Assembly (NCBI RefSeq): GCF_030247195.1
Contig: NC_080671.1
Location: 428,978,539 to 429,042,538, forward strand
DNA: 64,000 nucleotides
From: Topomyia yanbarensis
Lineage: Eukaryota; Arthropoda; Insecta; Diptera; Culicidae
Direction of reading: 5' to 3'
Of this stretch, positions 22,820 through 35,621 are shown piece by piece (within the stretch, counting starts at the first letter, position 1; every line of letters begins with the position of its first letter). The notes beneath the pieces are model-generated. The model had not been told where the DNA came from, made no database searches, and saw only the letters and a program-made list of their open reading frames with translations. The position numbers and the translations under genes were made by a program.

Positions 22820-23534
22820 AATCACTTGATGCAATCATCTGTAACATGGTCTAATCACATTAATTTTGGATTTCATAGCTAGAGGTTGAAATTACGAACC
22901 AATTCAAGAATTCAAAGGTTATTTGTGATGAATCTTTGAAATGTAAATATAAAATATCATAAATCGTTGAGATTTGAACGATTTTCATAAGGTTTAAGGG
23001 TTCAGAAAAGAGGGGTTTTTTGTCCACGTGGTAAATAAACGGCCCCTTACAGTACGCCACATCGCAATTGAATAAAAAAGCTTGCGCATAAATATCAGCA
23101 AAAATACCTTGCCGCAATGAAAACTAGGCATGACGGTTCGGGACAACCACATTATATTCAAATCACAAAACAAATAGTTTTCCTTTTGTTCTAAAATAAT
23201 AACATCGCATAATTGCATATAATCAATCGTAAGACTAAAACAAAATGGCCGCCAGCATAAAATATTACCGCTACAAAGCTTGGCATGGCAGATCGGGACG
23301 ATCGCATTGTATTCAGCTAAATGCCTTGAGCAACACGATTTTTTGAGCCATTAATGCATTGCTCGTATACGCACACCAGCGTTAGCAACGACGAGCCAAA
23401 GGGCTCATTGATTGCAGCAACCTCGACCGGCCATCTTTTTACTTACGATCGCCTCACAGGTAAGACGTGCTCCTGTGGCTCTCCTTAAAGTGTAATACCG
23501 TGATGGGATATTTTCAAGCAATGCAATCAAATTC

Positions 23535-23576
23535 TCAAATTTTGGTCTACGTGGTTTATGAATGGCCCCTTGTCTC
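23535..23576. repeat. Solitary TTA-element terminus
   Basis: CTCAAATTTTGGTCTACGTG followed by GTTTATGAATGGCCCC is the inverse of the terminus at 61400 (GGGACCGTTCATAAACCACG, then TAGACCAAAATTTGAG). No matching left end was found nearby, so it is a truncated element. Confidence 0.65.
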
Positions 23577-23589
23577 TCTGGTCGTGACA

Positions 23590-23780
23590 ATTTGGTGTAT
23601 ACAGTGCTACCCAGCGGTGAAAACACGACCCATGGGCTTTTCTCATGTAAATTATCAAAAATGGTTCACCAGAAGTTGCCATCTTTGTTTTCAGAATTGC
23701 GTCCAAAATCGATCTCTGGTATCTACTCGTAAAGCCTGTTCCGAAAATACCCATATTGATTAGGTTAGAGAGAATTAAGC
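23590..23780 (-). repeat. Mosaic of foldback-arm and 116-bp-unit fragments
   Basis: 23594-23665 resembles the arm of the 6181 foldback (CAGTGCTACCCAGCGGTGAA). 23665-23775 resembles one inverted 116-bp unit (GCGTCCAAAATCGATCTCTG, then ATACCCATATTGATTAGGTT). Both are short remnants side by side. Confidence 0.55.
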
Positions 23781-26395
23781 ATTTACCACAAAAATGGGGT
23801 AAAATAAATAAAAACAATTGTGGCGAACGTTTCAGTGGCATTCAATTTTTGAACCACAATAAAAATTAATTCACTTCGTAAATATTCTATGGGCATACTT
23901 TTTCGATCGATATGCTTCTTTCTATAACACTCAGCAAATGATCAAAAAACTTTTAAGCAGGTTTTCACTTGTTCAACAAATATTTTGGTTGTAGTACAGA
24001 ACCTACGAATCAATTGTCGACAACCGACCAGTGACGGCAACCGACCAGTTTCCCCTACCTACTACGAAACTATATGAAGTGAAACAACGAGAAAAATGTT
24101 AGCCATTCGTTAGGTGTAACATTTTTGTAACAAATAATTCAAAATTATTTAAAGCCATATTTAAATGTTTTTGAAACCAAATTGTTTGTTAGAAATTCAG
24201 AGTTTGGTAAATAATGTCTTTGATGCGGTTGGCCAACACGAATCGGTGCCGAAGTGGATCATGTGTGGCTTCAATAATACTGTACAAAGATAATGTGGTC
24301 AATCGATAAAACTGATTCAAAACCTTTATAATAACTTTTAAAGCATGTAGAAAATCACAACTAAAATAAGATTGAAACTTCATGAATTCAGAGTTTTTTT
24401 TCGGAAGCAATTTTAGTAGATTTACTGAAATTAATATATACTGGTGACTGGATTAAGGTCCATATAAGTTCTAGAATATGAAGTGACCAATTTTACACAA
24501 ACTCGAATTCAAATTCCAATTAGTTCCAATTAAAGTTAAAAAATTCCTTTGGACAAAAAGAACACCGCATTTAATGTAAAATTTGTGAATTTTACATTCA
24601 TCAAGCAGTGACCGCTGGCTTATTCTTTGTTCTGGAACTCTGTGGACTCTCGAAAGTATTTTCAAAATAGCATTGCAACTATTGCGCTTTTTATCTGTTT
24701 TGCCTAAACAACTTCAAGGTACCGAAGAGGGGCAGTAAAGCAGTTTTTGCATGTCGCTAAATATTGTATTTAAACACTAAAGTGTGTTTTTAACTACGCA
24801 AGAGACCTCAATATATTTTACATTCTCGTGTTCGATGATTTTTTTAAGACGGATCAGAAAACGTAGAAAAACATCTATGGTCCCTTAAGTGATTGGTATA
24901 CATCAGCAACATTGAACGTATTATTGTTTGAATTATTTCCCAACAGTAAATATACTGTTTGTTTAGGCTTAGGTGCTTTTCTGATCTAACAGGTAGGGTG
25001 ATAATAGAAACAAGGAGAAAATCTGCTCGTTACCTTATATTCTCATAAAAATATACAGGCATTTTCCAACGCCAACGAAATAAGCAGATTGGAAGCTACA
25101 CCATTAATTTTGTTCTACCGACTCTCACTTTTTCCGCAACTTTTTACCAAGTTTTATGCAGCCGAGCTAACCAAGATCTCAGTACAAGTGACGTTTGTTT
25201 TGCTGAAACTCGGAAAATGTATTACTGAAAATCAGTAAATTGAAGCCACGTTGCTGAACTATCAATTGAAAAAATTAACTGACCGTTCAGCTGTGCGGAA
25301 AACACCAAACTGAAGATGAGATATTCAAATTTTGAATCTTCAAAAGCGCGAACAATTTTGAAGAAACTACTTACCACCGAATCAAACTTAAATTATAAAT
25401 GCTAATAACAGTTTTGGTTTCATCTCAATTAATGCCTGAAGCATTGAGACGAGTACATATAGACCTTTTTAGTAGACCCAACACGAAAAACACTCAAATA
25501 GCTATATAATTAGCTGTAGGAAGCTAAAAAATGCATTTAAAGAATAGTCCATAAAGGAAGAGTATTCTGATTGCAATTGAAAAGCGAGATAGTGAACTTG
25601 TTCTTTGTTTATTGTCTTATTTTCAGAGTGCGCAACTAGTGTTTAGGATAAGCAATTTATCAACTAAAATGTACATAAGATGCGCATAAGTTGCCAGGCC
25701 GAAAATAGGAAAAAACGATAGGCGCAAGTCCAATCAGTTACTAAACTGCTCACTCGACTGACACGCAGAAGTGAAACTTATTCACCAGCAATTCAATACT
25801 AGCGCATGCCAAATAACTGGTGTATTGGTATGTGTACTTTAAAAGTCTCTTTCCTCTCGATGCCGTTTGTTGACCAAATCATCGGCCCTCACCGTACGAT
25901 GGATTGTTGAGCTGTCTGATGTGATGATCTCTCTCTCGCGCAACATAATCAAGCTTTGTTTATGTTGCACATTGGTGTCACAGCGCGTCGCTTTACTCTC
26001 CCGCAACAAAAAGTCATCAAAATACCGATGAGTTGCTGGTGGATTTAAGGACGCGCCTAATGTTGAAGCAGAAAAAGAACCAGCCACCTTCTCGCAACAT
26101 AATAATTAGGTGGCGGGTGATTATCCGCTTCGGTTGTTTTTTTTTTTTTGGTGTGGAGAGGGTGGAGGTTTCACGCACTTGTTTTGGCGGGCTGGCGGTG
26201 CCGAAACGAAATTTGCTGGTTTGCTTTCATCATTCCGATGGGATTCTTACGAAGGTCATTAAGGTGTTAACTTTAATGGTTAATTTTTGGTGGTGGTTTT
26301 TTATTTTGATGTGTTTCAGATAATTCAAGAATACACATTATATGTGTTATAAAATTGTTGCCGTGGCGTTATTTTGTCATATTTTTTGTAGATTA
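23781..26395. other. Apparently unique DNA, no gene supported
   Basis: AT-rich, without termini, tandem units or coding motifs that I recognise. The frames at 25839-26087 (minus) and 26033-26323 (plus) are short, oppose each other and look like chance. Confidence 0.4.
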
Positions 26396-26574
26396 TGTTT
26401 CGGCTTCGTCTCATCAAAATCTAGCACCGAAATAACACCAGATTTTTAATATTATCAAACATCTTAGATTCACAACAAACCGGTTCCGGACGCCCCACGT
26501 CGATAGGGAACTCAAAAATTCGATTCCTCAAACGAAATACAGGCGAAATATTGTGATGCATTTTGACAAATAAA

Positions 26575-27010
26575 TTATTGTAGCATAAGCATAAACATAA
26601 GAGATCGACCGTGATTGCTACTCTGTTATTGACCTGAACCAATTGAGATTTCAAAATGTTCATTGGAACAACATACTTGAGAATAACGCGATGGGCCACA
26701 TTGTGCAATCTGTATTGATCCCTGCATGCCGATCAATACCAACGCCGGCCATGTCCGAATGCAGATCTTGCTGGAAAGATAGTAATGTTAGTCCGATACA
26801 TGTCGCATAAGACTGAGGAATCGTCTGCATTTCGACACGTATATCGCGGGAAGGGAAGATTTGTTAGTAAATTCTCATGTAAAAATTACTCTGGGCAGCC
26901 AGCTGCCAAGAATTTCGGAAATTTATCTATTGTTGTATTAGTACGATTGTCCGAATATGCAACTTGAACACTGGATAGCCGACTATGAGGAGCATTGCTT
27001 GTATTATAAT
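26575..27010 (-). repeat. Interspersed repeat, inverted relative of 11560-12170
   Basis: Read on the minus strand it follows the 11560-12170 copy: (TTATGC) phrase, GATCGACCGTGATTGCTACT, TGATCCCTGCATGCCGATCA, GCAGATCTTGCTGGAAAGA, then CTGGGCAGCCAGCTGCCAAG. Divergence is considerable. Class unknown. Confidence 0.55.
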
Positions 27011-27109
27011 AAATCGATATCATTCACTTTTCTATTACGCGACGATTTTTTTGTGGTTTCTGTCGTGTCGTTGTTAGTTTCTCTTGGCGACCGTTTGCAT
27101 AAAATGCGG

Positions 27110-28225
27110 ATTCATAGCAGAGGAATTCCACGAAGATCCGTCCGAAAATCTTAAAAATCGTGACCGACCATCTTAGATTCCGATGAAACTTTACATGTTT
27201 CACCGTCATGGAAGACTAAATATTTTCCACAGGTAATAAGATTATTTTGACTCAAGAGCAACTTTTCAAAAGGGCGTAAACGTTTCTACGTGCATGAATT
27301 TCGAATATTTTTTTTGCTCGGTTATTGTATTTTATACAGCAAAACTATCTGAGAACGAGTTACAGGGAATGAATACTTCTGGCCGAAAAAAATATACACT
27401 GAAAAAAATGTCATTTTTCAAAAAAACAAAAATTTATAATAAAAATTTAAATTGCGAAAAAACCCATTTTTTAAATTTTTTTATATTTTGGAAATAAAAA
27501 CCTTAAGAGAAAAAAAAACATTTTGAATGTGATTGCACGATGGAGAAAAAATCGCTAAAAAGTTTTTCTAACAATAACTTCGCACATGTTTTTAAATTTC
27601 ATACTAATTGACATACAAAATTGTAATTTTATTACAGAATATAATTTTAAGCAACATTTAAAATCAAAATGCATTTAACAAAAATCTTCGAAAATGCGAT
27701 AATTTTCGAGATATTTGAAATTTGCTCCTTCAAAAACAATTAATTCGTGTAATTATGCTCTTTATAAAAGTTATTCGCGTTACCCTATCATAAAATGTCA
27801 AAATTTTAATGTTTATCGTTTTAGACGTAAAAGCAACTTTTTAGTGTATTTGGATCATGGAGAAGCTTTCAATAAAAAAGTTTTCCTAACAACAACTTTT
27901 GACATATTTTTATAATTCTTACTATTTGCAGTCAAAAATACAATTTTCTTTTTGAATATGATTTCAAACGCCATTTTAAATCGAAATGCTCTTCACAAAA
28001 ATTTTCTGAAATGTAGTAGTTCTCGAGATATTTTAACTTTTGTTTTAACAGCACAATTATTATTTTTTTTATACGACCTTTTCATGAGTTATTCGCGTTT
28101 CTCCATCAACAATAATAGGTTTTTCAAAAGACCCGTAAACATTCCTGCAACTTTCCCTTTGACATCAAGGCGATATTGTAAACCATTTGAAAGTTACATG
28201 AAAGCAACCAAAATATATTTCAACC
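27110..28225 (+). repeat. Interspersed 1.1-kb repeat, copy 2 (empty site)
   Basis: Continuous relative of the split repeat at 13290-16610. At about 27585-27600 it reads CACATGTTTTTAAATTTCAT, exactly where copy 1 contains the helentron-like pair. It therefore gives the pre-insertion sequence. No coding motif. Confidence 0.85.
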
Positions 28226-28374
28226 ATAGGGTCTGATGATTAAACTGACGTTTTGTTTTTCTCATTCCTTATGGGGTTTTTGAAGCCACGCACGAAGGGT
28301 TGGGCAAAATAACTTTGCAACCAATTAAAAATGCTTTCATCATACACTTAAATATTATTATTTTTATTTATTTT

Positions 28375-28525
28375 GATTAAAGTGGCTTTAACCGTAGGAT
28401 TCGCCTCTTTTTCGGGTTAGAGAAATTTCTTTTTTTTTTTTAAACCAATCCTTATGCGCGCGATTGGGACTCAGGTGAGCTGCGTACAAGACAATCGATT
28501 TGCCAACTACACTGTGTCGTCTTCT
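28375..28525 (-). mobile_element. Degenerate tRNA-derived SINE (Feilai-like)
   Basis: On the minus strand it shares the A-box region GTAGTTGGCAAATCGATTGT, then CTTGTACGCAGCTCACCTGA, and the downstream GGCGAATCC...TTAAAGCC block with the better copy at 44751-44918. The B box is damaged (GGTTCGAG is lost). It has an interrupted A/T-rich stretch and no clear target duplication. Confidence 0.6.
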
Positions 28526-31275
28526 TTGTTAAATATATTTCCTATCGATCTTGGCCCTCGGATAAAGAAAAATTAGTAAAAGTTTTTGTTTAATGAGAGC
28601 GGTGCTGAGTTTTGGATTTTAGAGACGATTCCGATAATCAAAAGAATTGAAAATCGAAATGTGAAAAATCTGAAAAACGCTTCACTGAAAAATTTAAATT
28701 TTCTCCGTGTTCTGGGGCCAAAGTGTTCCACAGGAAAACTTCATTGCGAACACAAACATGTAACACGGATTTCAACATAATAATGATAACCCCAAGATAG
28801 GTTCCTTCACGTTTCAAATCCAACGAAAAGTACCTCTCCGTATTGTCGTACGGAACTGGTCGACAAACCGGGCAAACCTTGAAGTCAACTTCAATCTCAT
28901 TCAAATTATACAGAAGTAATCGGAAATGCGCACGTTTGCAACGCAGTCATTACAATACCAAACAAACTGCCGCTGGGTTTGTGGTTGTCATTGTAACAAA
29001 CTTCTGCGGATGTCCAGACCCAGAGCCCACACATCACGTCTACCGTTGGATATAATTAATTCCCGAAAACACACACACATAGAGTCGCATACCGTTTCCA
29101 GCAAGCGGAAGCAACACAAGGACACTCGATCGGTTGATTTGCTGCTGTCTCCGAAATGGCCAACCATGTCATTAAATAGTAATAGTAACACTGTCTTGGA
29201 AGTCATGCTTCCCGATCGGAAGAAGGTGTGGTTTGCATCGAAATAATTCTTATGAGTAAATGTTTCAATAAGATTAACATGATTGGAACCTATTAGTCCC
29301 TCACATTCATTAGCAAAATTTTCTGCAGAAACGAATTGCCAGATGTGAAACCACAACACCACTTGTCCTCATTTTACTATCCCAACGAACACGGACCGTA
29401 ACACATCTCAGATCTTTGCTTGCAGCAAGTACACAGGCAGCCAATTAATTAGACTTGGTACGAGTTCCTCTTGGGATGGACTTGGCTTCGAGGGGGGTTG
29501 GACTGGTTTTGTATGTCGGTGGGTGGATTTGAATAATCCTCACCATCGACCCAAAGTGACCGCAAACAGTAAAACGGTACCACAAAACAGTTCTGCACTC
29601 GAACAACTGTCCTAACCCAAAAAGAGACTGACAGAGAGGGAGGAGGGGGCGGATTGTAGAATAGAGTGCAGAAATACATCGACACTTGGCTGCCCGGGGA
29701 CCTGCAGCTAGCACCGCCAGCCTAACGACGGCAAACAACAAAACAGCGTTGATAATCCGTTGTTGTTTTGTTACGACCAGAAAGAGGTCCCTCCCCGTTC
29801 GTCCATCCATCCAACCGCCAGCTCCGTGGAAAATTGGTTTCGACAAGCGAAACGCCCCCCCCCCCCAAGAACTGAAGGAATAGCTGCGGGAAGGGGTTGT
29901 TGATGAATCCTCCTTCCGGGAAATAGATTTAGAGTTTATCGTTTCATTGGCTGCCTATCGGTTATCTACTGGAGGTGAGGAAGGATATCGAAGGGAGAGG
30001 AAATAGGTTCGACCCTTTTAGAGCGATGATGCCGCTAAAGCCCGGCGTGCTTCAACGGTGGCTAGAAGAAGGTCGTAAATGTTTTACAGTTGATTTTGCT
30101 CGATATTTGCGAGCTGGTAGCGGAAACCGACAAACGGGGTTTTAGCTCAAAAGCCCATAAACAATGCATGGCAAGGGGAAGCAATGGAGGGGTGGGGGTT
30201 GGAAGAGTTACCATTCACTAGACCCGCTGGGAAAGTGGAGTAAACAACCACAGCTTGGGATCAGGATTGAAGGATAGAATCGTATCACGAGTTGTAGATA
30301 TTTTTCCACTCTGATCGTTAAGTTATGATTCCCTGACTGTGTGCTTATAAAATAAAAGATGGATCTTTATCCATCAGAAAACAGGTTCGGAGAAAGGTTT
30401 AGTATGATTGATCAGGACATAAACAAATAGAAGAGCTGAATTGTCGATAGAATATAATTTTCGGAATTGTCGTTAAATTCTTTGTATCAGAAATAATGCA
30501 ATAAAATTAGTATTGAAGTTTACCAATTCTTCTTCATGTTTCACATTCAACTGCGTATATTTTTTCGTGAATTCATCTATCAGATTTGATACACTTTCAT
30601 TTGGTACTCAATTTTATAATCAATTTAGTTTTTTTCAGACTCTTCTTTTTACTATACGAGGTATTACATTATTCTTTTCAGACTAATTTCCAAACCATTT
30701 TCTCCTTATGCCAGTTGTCAAAAATTTCCTTTCCATTCCTATCACAAGCGCGAATCGCGTCCCAAACAAATATTAGCAGGAAAATGTTTCATAGGAAATA
30801 CTGACGTTAGGAAGGATGATGATCAAAAATAATAAGTGACTATCAAATACCGCGATAACTGATTAGCACTAAAAATCAGCCATATCCGACCGACTACTCA
30901 TGAAGTAAAGAACATTTACTGAAGATTTACGCTCTCTCATCACATTTCTCCAGCCATGCCCGTTTTACTTACACGAACAATCATGCCTCAGAAAAGCTGG
31001 CGCGGTATTTTTAAATAGCTGTATATCAGCAGTCACTTTACCAATTTTGACGTTTTTTGAACTCTCTAGATTAACAGTAGTATGATTAGAATTTTGTTTG
31101 GACCAACACTTAACTTTTTAAGAAAATAAAACCAAAGCTAAAAAATGAAGCAACTACAAAAATGAAGCAACTAAAACTAAACAATGAAGCAACTCTGCAC
31201 AAAATTGCATACAATACAGAAAATTTAAAATTTTCAGAAATGCAGTGACGACTCTTTTTTATCAGCTCCTTCGCG
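28526..31275. other. Mostly unique, partly GC-rich DNA; no gene supported
   Basis: 28840-30260 has higher GC content and several opposing open frames of about 70-130 codons, none with recognised domains. The 133-codon minus frame at 29445-29846 has mixed composition and overlaps a similar frame in another register. A C run occurs at 29856-29866. This may be conserved non-coding or intronic host DNA. Confidence 0.4.
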
Positions 31276-31576
31276 TAAAGGGCGAACACGAAATTATTGC
31301 GACACCGAAAATGTCATGCCAATTTTCTTATAATGTTTAAAATCAAACCAAAATTTTAGGGTAGTTTTATACATATATTTACTTCAAAAATCAAAAAAAA
31401 AAAGTTAATCGATGGAGCCTTGAGTGTAAAATTGAACGCATTTTCGCTTGATGCAGTGTCATCCGGTACCAGTTTCTCAGTTTTTTTCCATTTTATTAAC
31501 ATGTCCTTCTCGTCTTTGACTGTCTTCTTGCTCTTCCGAAGTTCCCGCTTCATCATTGCCCAGTACTGTTCCACCG

Positions 31577-32161
31577 CACAGTGGGGCAGAATGCCATTTT
31601 CGACGCTCAAAATTTCTAGCGCCCTGGGTATGCATCCTAGAGGATTAGTGTCTTCAGCAAAGTATCTTGGGTGTAAATTAGGATTATTTTGACAACTTTG
31701 GTTTTGATCTAGATAAGCAGAAACTGATCTAGATCAGTTCTATCTTTTTACAGGAGCGTCCTATCAAAAAACTTTCTTCGGTAAAGTTGTTGGTTTTGAT
31801 CTTTTAAATATATATACCAAAGACACTTATACTCTATATCCTATGTAGATGGCGCTACATGACTTTCAAAAAAAAAATACTCGAAAAAATGAATTTTTGC
31901 ATTTTTTAATGAAAAAACTCTGGATTTTTAATTTTCTATTTTTAATCCTCTTAAATATACAACAATAAAAAAGGTTGTAAAGAATGATAAATGTCATCAT
32001 GACATTTAAAGGGAGTTTTCATCATAAATATTGAAAAAATATGTCCCACAAAAATTTTAGTAACTTACGAAGCGGCAGCTGGAATTTTTGTGACTAGTCG
32101 AGACCTTGAACTTTAGAACTACGTAGAGAAAAAAGTGGGGTAAGGTGGGGCTTTTTATCTA
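31577..32161 (+). repeat. Transib left inverted repeat, 585 bp
   Basis: Begins with CACAGTG and ends with GGTAAGGTGGGGCTTTTTAT then CTA. It is matched base for base, with scattered substitutions, by the inverse of 34769-35621. Its counterpart of the AT expansion is only about a dozen bases (AATATATATACC near 31808). Confidence 0.9.
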
Positions 32162-32307
32162 AGAAAGAAAAGAAAAAAAATATAATTCACGTGAAATAGT
32201 TCCTAGTTTTCTTAAGAATTTTTGAGTAATCTAAAAAATATGTAAATAATATTTCGGATTGAGAATAAAACAATTAAATTCATGAACATAAAAAACTAGA
32301 TAAAAAA

Positions 32308-32313
32308 TTTATT
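32308..32313 (-). terminator. Candidate polyadenylation signal of the Transib gene
   Basis: AATAAA on the minus strand, four bases past the TAA stop (32318-32320). It would give a very short 3' UTR. Position fits, but the region is AT-rich, so chance is possible. Confidence 0.45.
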
Positions 32314-32317
32314 CTCT

Positions 32318-34387
32318 TTAATTTTCGAATTCCGTTTCGTAGTGAAGGAGGAGATCCACAACAGCTGACTTCATTTCCCGTTTGTCAGTTGAAGATGTGC
32401 TGGTTCTAATGCTGGACAAGAATGGATCAGATGTGATCAACATTCCGTTGAACACATCCTGCATTGTTTCTTTTCTGTTAGACTTTCGGCTGTGCGACTC
32501 TCGTATTTTGCGAAATTCTTTATTTCGGGCTTCTTGCGCTTCTTCGCTCAGCATGCCTATGGGTAGTAGCGCAACTGCAATTGCTTTTGAGCCATGGATG
32601 AGAGTTTTGTGGGCGCTCGCAGGCATTGGATACCATTCGTACAAGCTTACGTACATACGAGCTGTATCGATGGCGAATTCATGATAGGCCTTATGATTCA
32701 CAGCGATTCCACATGATAGCGTGCGTAAAATTGTGTCCAATCTATCAATTAGCTCTTCTGAAATGCCGGTTATCTCACTTGTAACAGATGGGTTACCGAA
32801 AAAGCGGCGAGCTGCGTTACCCGTGTTTGTTGTGCCTGATCCATTTTTTACCACGTCCAACAGCAAACCATGCTCTTTACGAAATCGATCCTGAATGAAA
32901 CTTTTCCGTTGGTCAACGATTTCTCTATTGTCTCGTGTCCTGTAGTACTTTTTAATGTGCAGCCTGTAGCTTACCTTAAGCATCCATTCCATGAGCCGAA
33001 TATGGGCATGTAGAATTGACAGTCCTAGCTCTAATGCTTCTATATTTTCCTTGCGTTGCAAAACCTCATCAATGTTGTTCATGATTTTAGGTGACGCTAG
33101 GCATATTGAACAATTTTGAGAGCATTTCGTCCCAGTCAAAGCATTAACTTTTCCGTCAATCATTGTGCACGATAGTTTATGGGTTACCTCTATCGGTCCA
33201 TTATTTGTATTAATACATGTTGGTTGGAGATCTGCTATTTGAGTGCAAATAAGTAATTGTTCCTTTTTGATGTTATCTGTAGTTTCCTTGCAATATTCTA
33301 TTTTACAGGGGCGACAGTAGTGCGTAGATGAAGGTTTCGGATTTTGCCATAAAATTATTGTGTCGTTTTTATCTACACAATAAAGTTGGAGAGGAACAAA
33401 ACACGTCATCAATACACTGGAATCGTCAAATTCATGATTCTCTTGTAATTGATGATACGATGATTGTGATCCACTTCCATCAAACCCCCATTTTGTTATG
33501 AGAGTACAATTTTTCACAACTCCTTGACTCGCCCCTTCAAACTTCTTTGGGTCTATCATCGCAATGCGTTGTAAAGTATGATCCATCAAAGCCTGTAATG
33601 ATACCTCAGCCTTGCTTTCGGCTACTAAAGTGCTGTGCGTTGCAGGGTAGCTGTACTTTTTCTCCTCTTGAATTCGTTTATATGATGGATACAAATCGAA
33701 TCCTCTCTCCTTGGTCTGCATTCTTAAAATTTGATACTTTTGTTTGGATAAATCGAGGTCCAGCATTAGAGCGAGTGCTTCGGTGGGTGTATACGGCAGT
33801 TTAACTGTTTTATTAGACTGTTCCCATAAACGAGAAATACGAGATGCTCGTGTAGGAGTTGTTTGAAGTATTTCTTTTATGAGCCCTGCTTCTTTTAGCT
33901 TTCCTTCACTACGCAAGTTCATTTCTGTGGCCAAAACCAGTTGTGGTGTTGGTACAACTTCACGCAACTCACTTACCTTCTTTCGCTTCGACTGAATACT
34001 ACTATTCAGAAAGTCAATAGCCGGTCGTCCTCCTAAACGAGTAATAATACATGATATTTCAGAAGTGACAGGTAATTTTATGCAAATACCTGCTGTATCT
34101 CGTGCTTTCTGCAATTTGCCAAATTCTAGTTCAGACATAAGCCAGTGCTTATTGTTCACAAGAAATGTTTTGTATGAGCGATTGGAATTAAGCCACTCCC
34201 GTTTGATTTTTGAACACTCTCTCACAACAGCTTTTCTGACTTTTTTTCTCTCAGCATCACTTTTGAGATTCAACTTTTTCTCGATCTGCTTGGAGGCATG
34301 TAAATACCTTTCACTCCAAAATTCGCTGATATGCTCGTTAAGCATTTCAAATATGGCTTTTCTGTTTGTGCGGAACATTGCGTTCAT
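32318..34387 (-). CDS. Transib transposase (RAG1-core family), 689 aa, intact
   Basis: A DDE recombinase that would nick and hairpin DNA at the CACAGTG ends and join them to 5-bp staggered targets, acting in the nucleus. The first in-frame ATG gives 689 codons without introns or stops, a normal length for Transib. Residues 295-310 contain KWGFDGSGSQSSYHQ; D303 aligns with RAG1 D600. MIDGKVNALTG around 409-419 has D411, aligning with D708. Residues 422-429 hold CSQNCSIC, matching the CxxC zinc pair. GTTNTGNAARRFF (518-530) matches the conserved GN.AR segment. HKTLIH (593-598) matches the HxxxxH zinc ligands. LSEEAQEARNKEFRKIR (613-629) carries the third acidic residue, E616 by alignment with E962. 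The N-terminal 200 residues are basic and helical with no RING finger, as expected for Transib rather than vertebrate RAG1. I recognised the family from motifs, not by a search. Confidence 0.93.
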   Translation of the reverse strand: MNAMFRTNRKAIFEMLNEHISEFWSERYLHASKQIEKKLNLKSDAERKKVRKAVVRECSKIKREWLNSNRSYKTFLVNNKHWLMSELEFGKLQKARDTAGICIKLPVTSEISCIITRLGGRPAIDFLNSSIQSKRKKVSELREVVPTPQLVLATEMNLRSEGKLKEAGLIKEILQTTPTRASRISRLWEQSNKTVKLPYTPTEALALMLDLDLSKQKYQILRMQTKERGFDLYPSYKRIQEEKKYSYPATHSTLVAESKAEVSLQALMDHTLQRIAMIDPKKFEGASQGVVKNCTLITKWGFDGSGSQSSYHQLQENHEFDDSSVLMTCFVPLQLYCVDKNDTIILWQNPKPSSTHYCRPCKIEYCKETTDNIKKEQLLICTQIADLQPTCINTNNGPIEVTHKLSCTMIDGKVNALTGTKCSQNCSICLASPKIMNNIDEVLQRKENIEALELGLSILHAHIRLMEWMLKVSYRLHIKKYYRTRDNREIVDQRKSFIQDRFRKEHGLLLDVVKNGSGTTNTGNAARRFFGNPSVTSEITGISEELIDRLDTILRTLSCGIAVNHKAYHEFAIDTARMYVSLYEWYPMPASAHKTLIHGSKAIAVALLPIGMLSEEAQEARNKEFRKIRESHSRKSNRKETMQDVFNGMLITSDPFLSSIRTSTSSTDKREMKSAVVDLLLHYETEFEN

Positions 34388-34768
34388 TCAACAATTTCAC
34401 CAGTACTCACGATACACCAAATCAGTGCAACAGACAAATCATTAGAAACTGACAGAAATAGTTCCGTACACACTCGTTAGAAATTCCTATAAAATGAGTT
34501 TTTCTCACGCAAATGTACACATTCTTTCTAATGTCAAAAAATCAGCAACTTTGTTGAGAATATATTAACTCGTCCTTACTATTGTCGTGTATCTTACAGT
34601 TTGATTCACATAACCTTAAGCTAGCTTTTAACGCTTATAAAGATTAGAGTTTCAACTGGCCACACACATAATTTCAGCTGCCGTCGCACATTGAGTAATT
34701 ATGGCGAAATTCGAAAACTGTCTATTTATTGTAAAAATACATTATTTTCACCTAACCTAAAGGTCCTG

Positions 34769-35621
<853 letters not shown>

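Larger units (their letters stand above)
21820..23046. mobile_element. TTA-flanked DNA element (PIF/Harbinger-like), hosts two nested MITEs
   Basis: AGGGCCATCCATATACCACG at the left and CACGTGGTAAATAAACGGCC-CC at the right are imperfect inverted ends. TTA occurs at 21817-21819 and 23047-23049. The 3-bp TTA duplication is typical of the PIF/Harbinger superfamily, but no transposase is present and the superfamily call is an inference. Two other MITEs are nested inside. Confidence 0.6.

Noticed and set aside
29445..29846. 133-codon minus-strand frame
   Set aside because: No domain, and an overlapping frame of similar quality in another register suggests GC-rich chance opening.
32382..34445. Plus-strand frames opposite the Transib gene
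   Set aside because: They are antisense shadows of the 689-codon frame.
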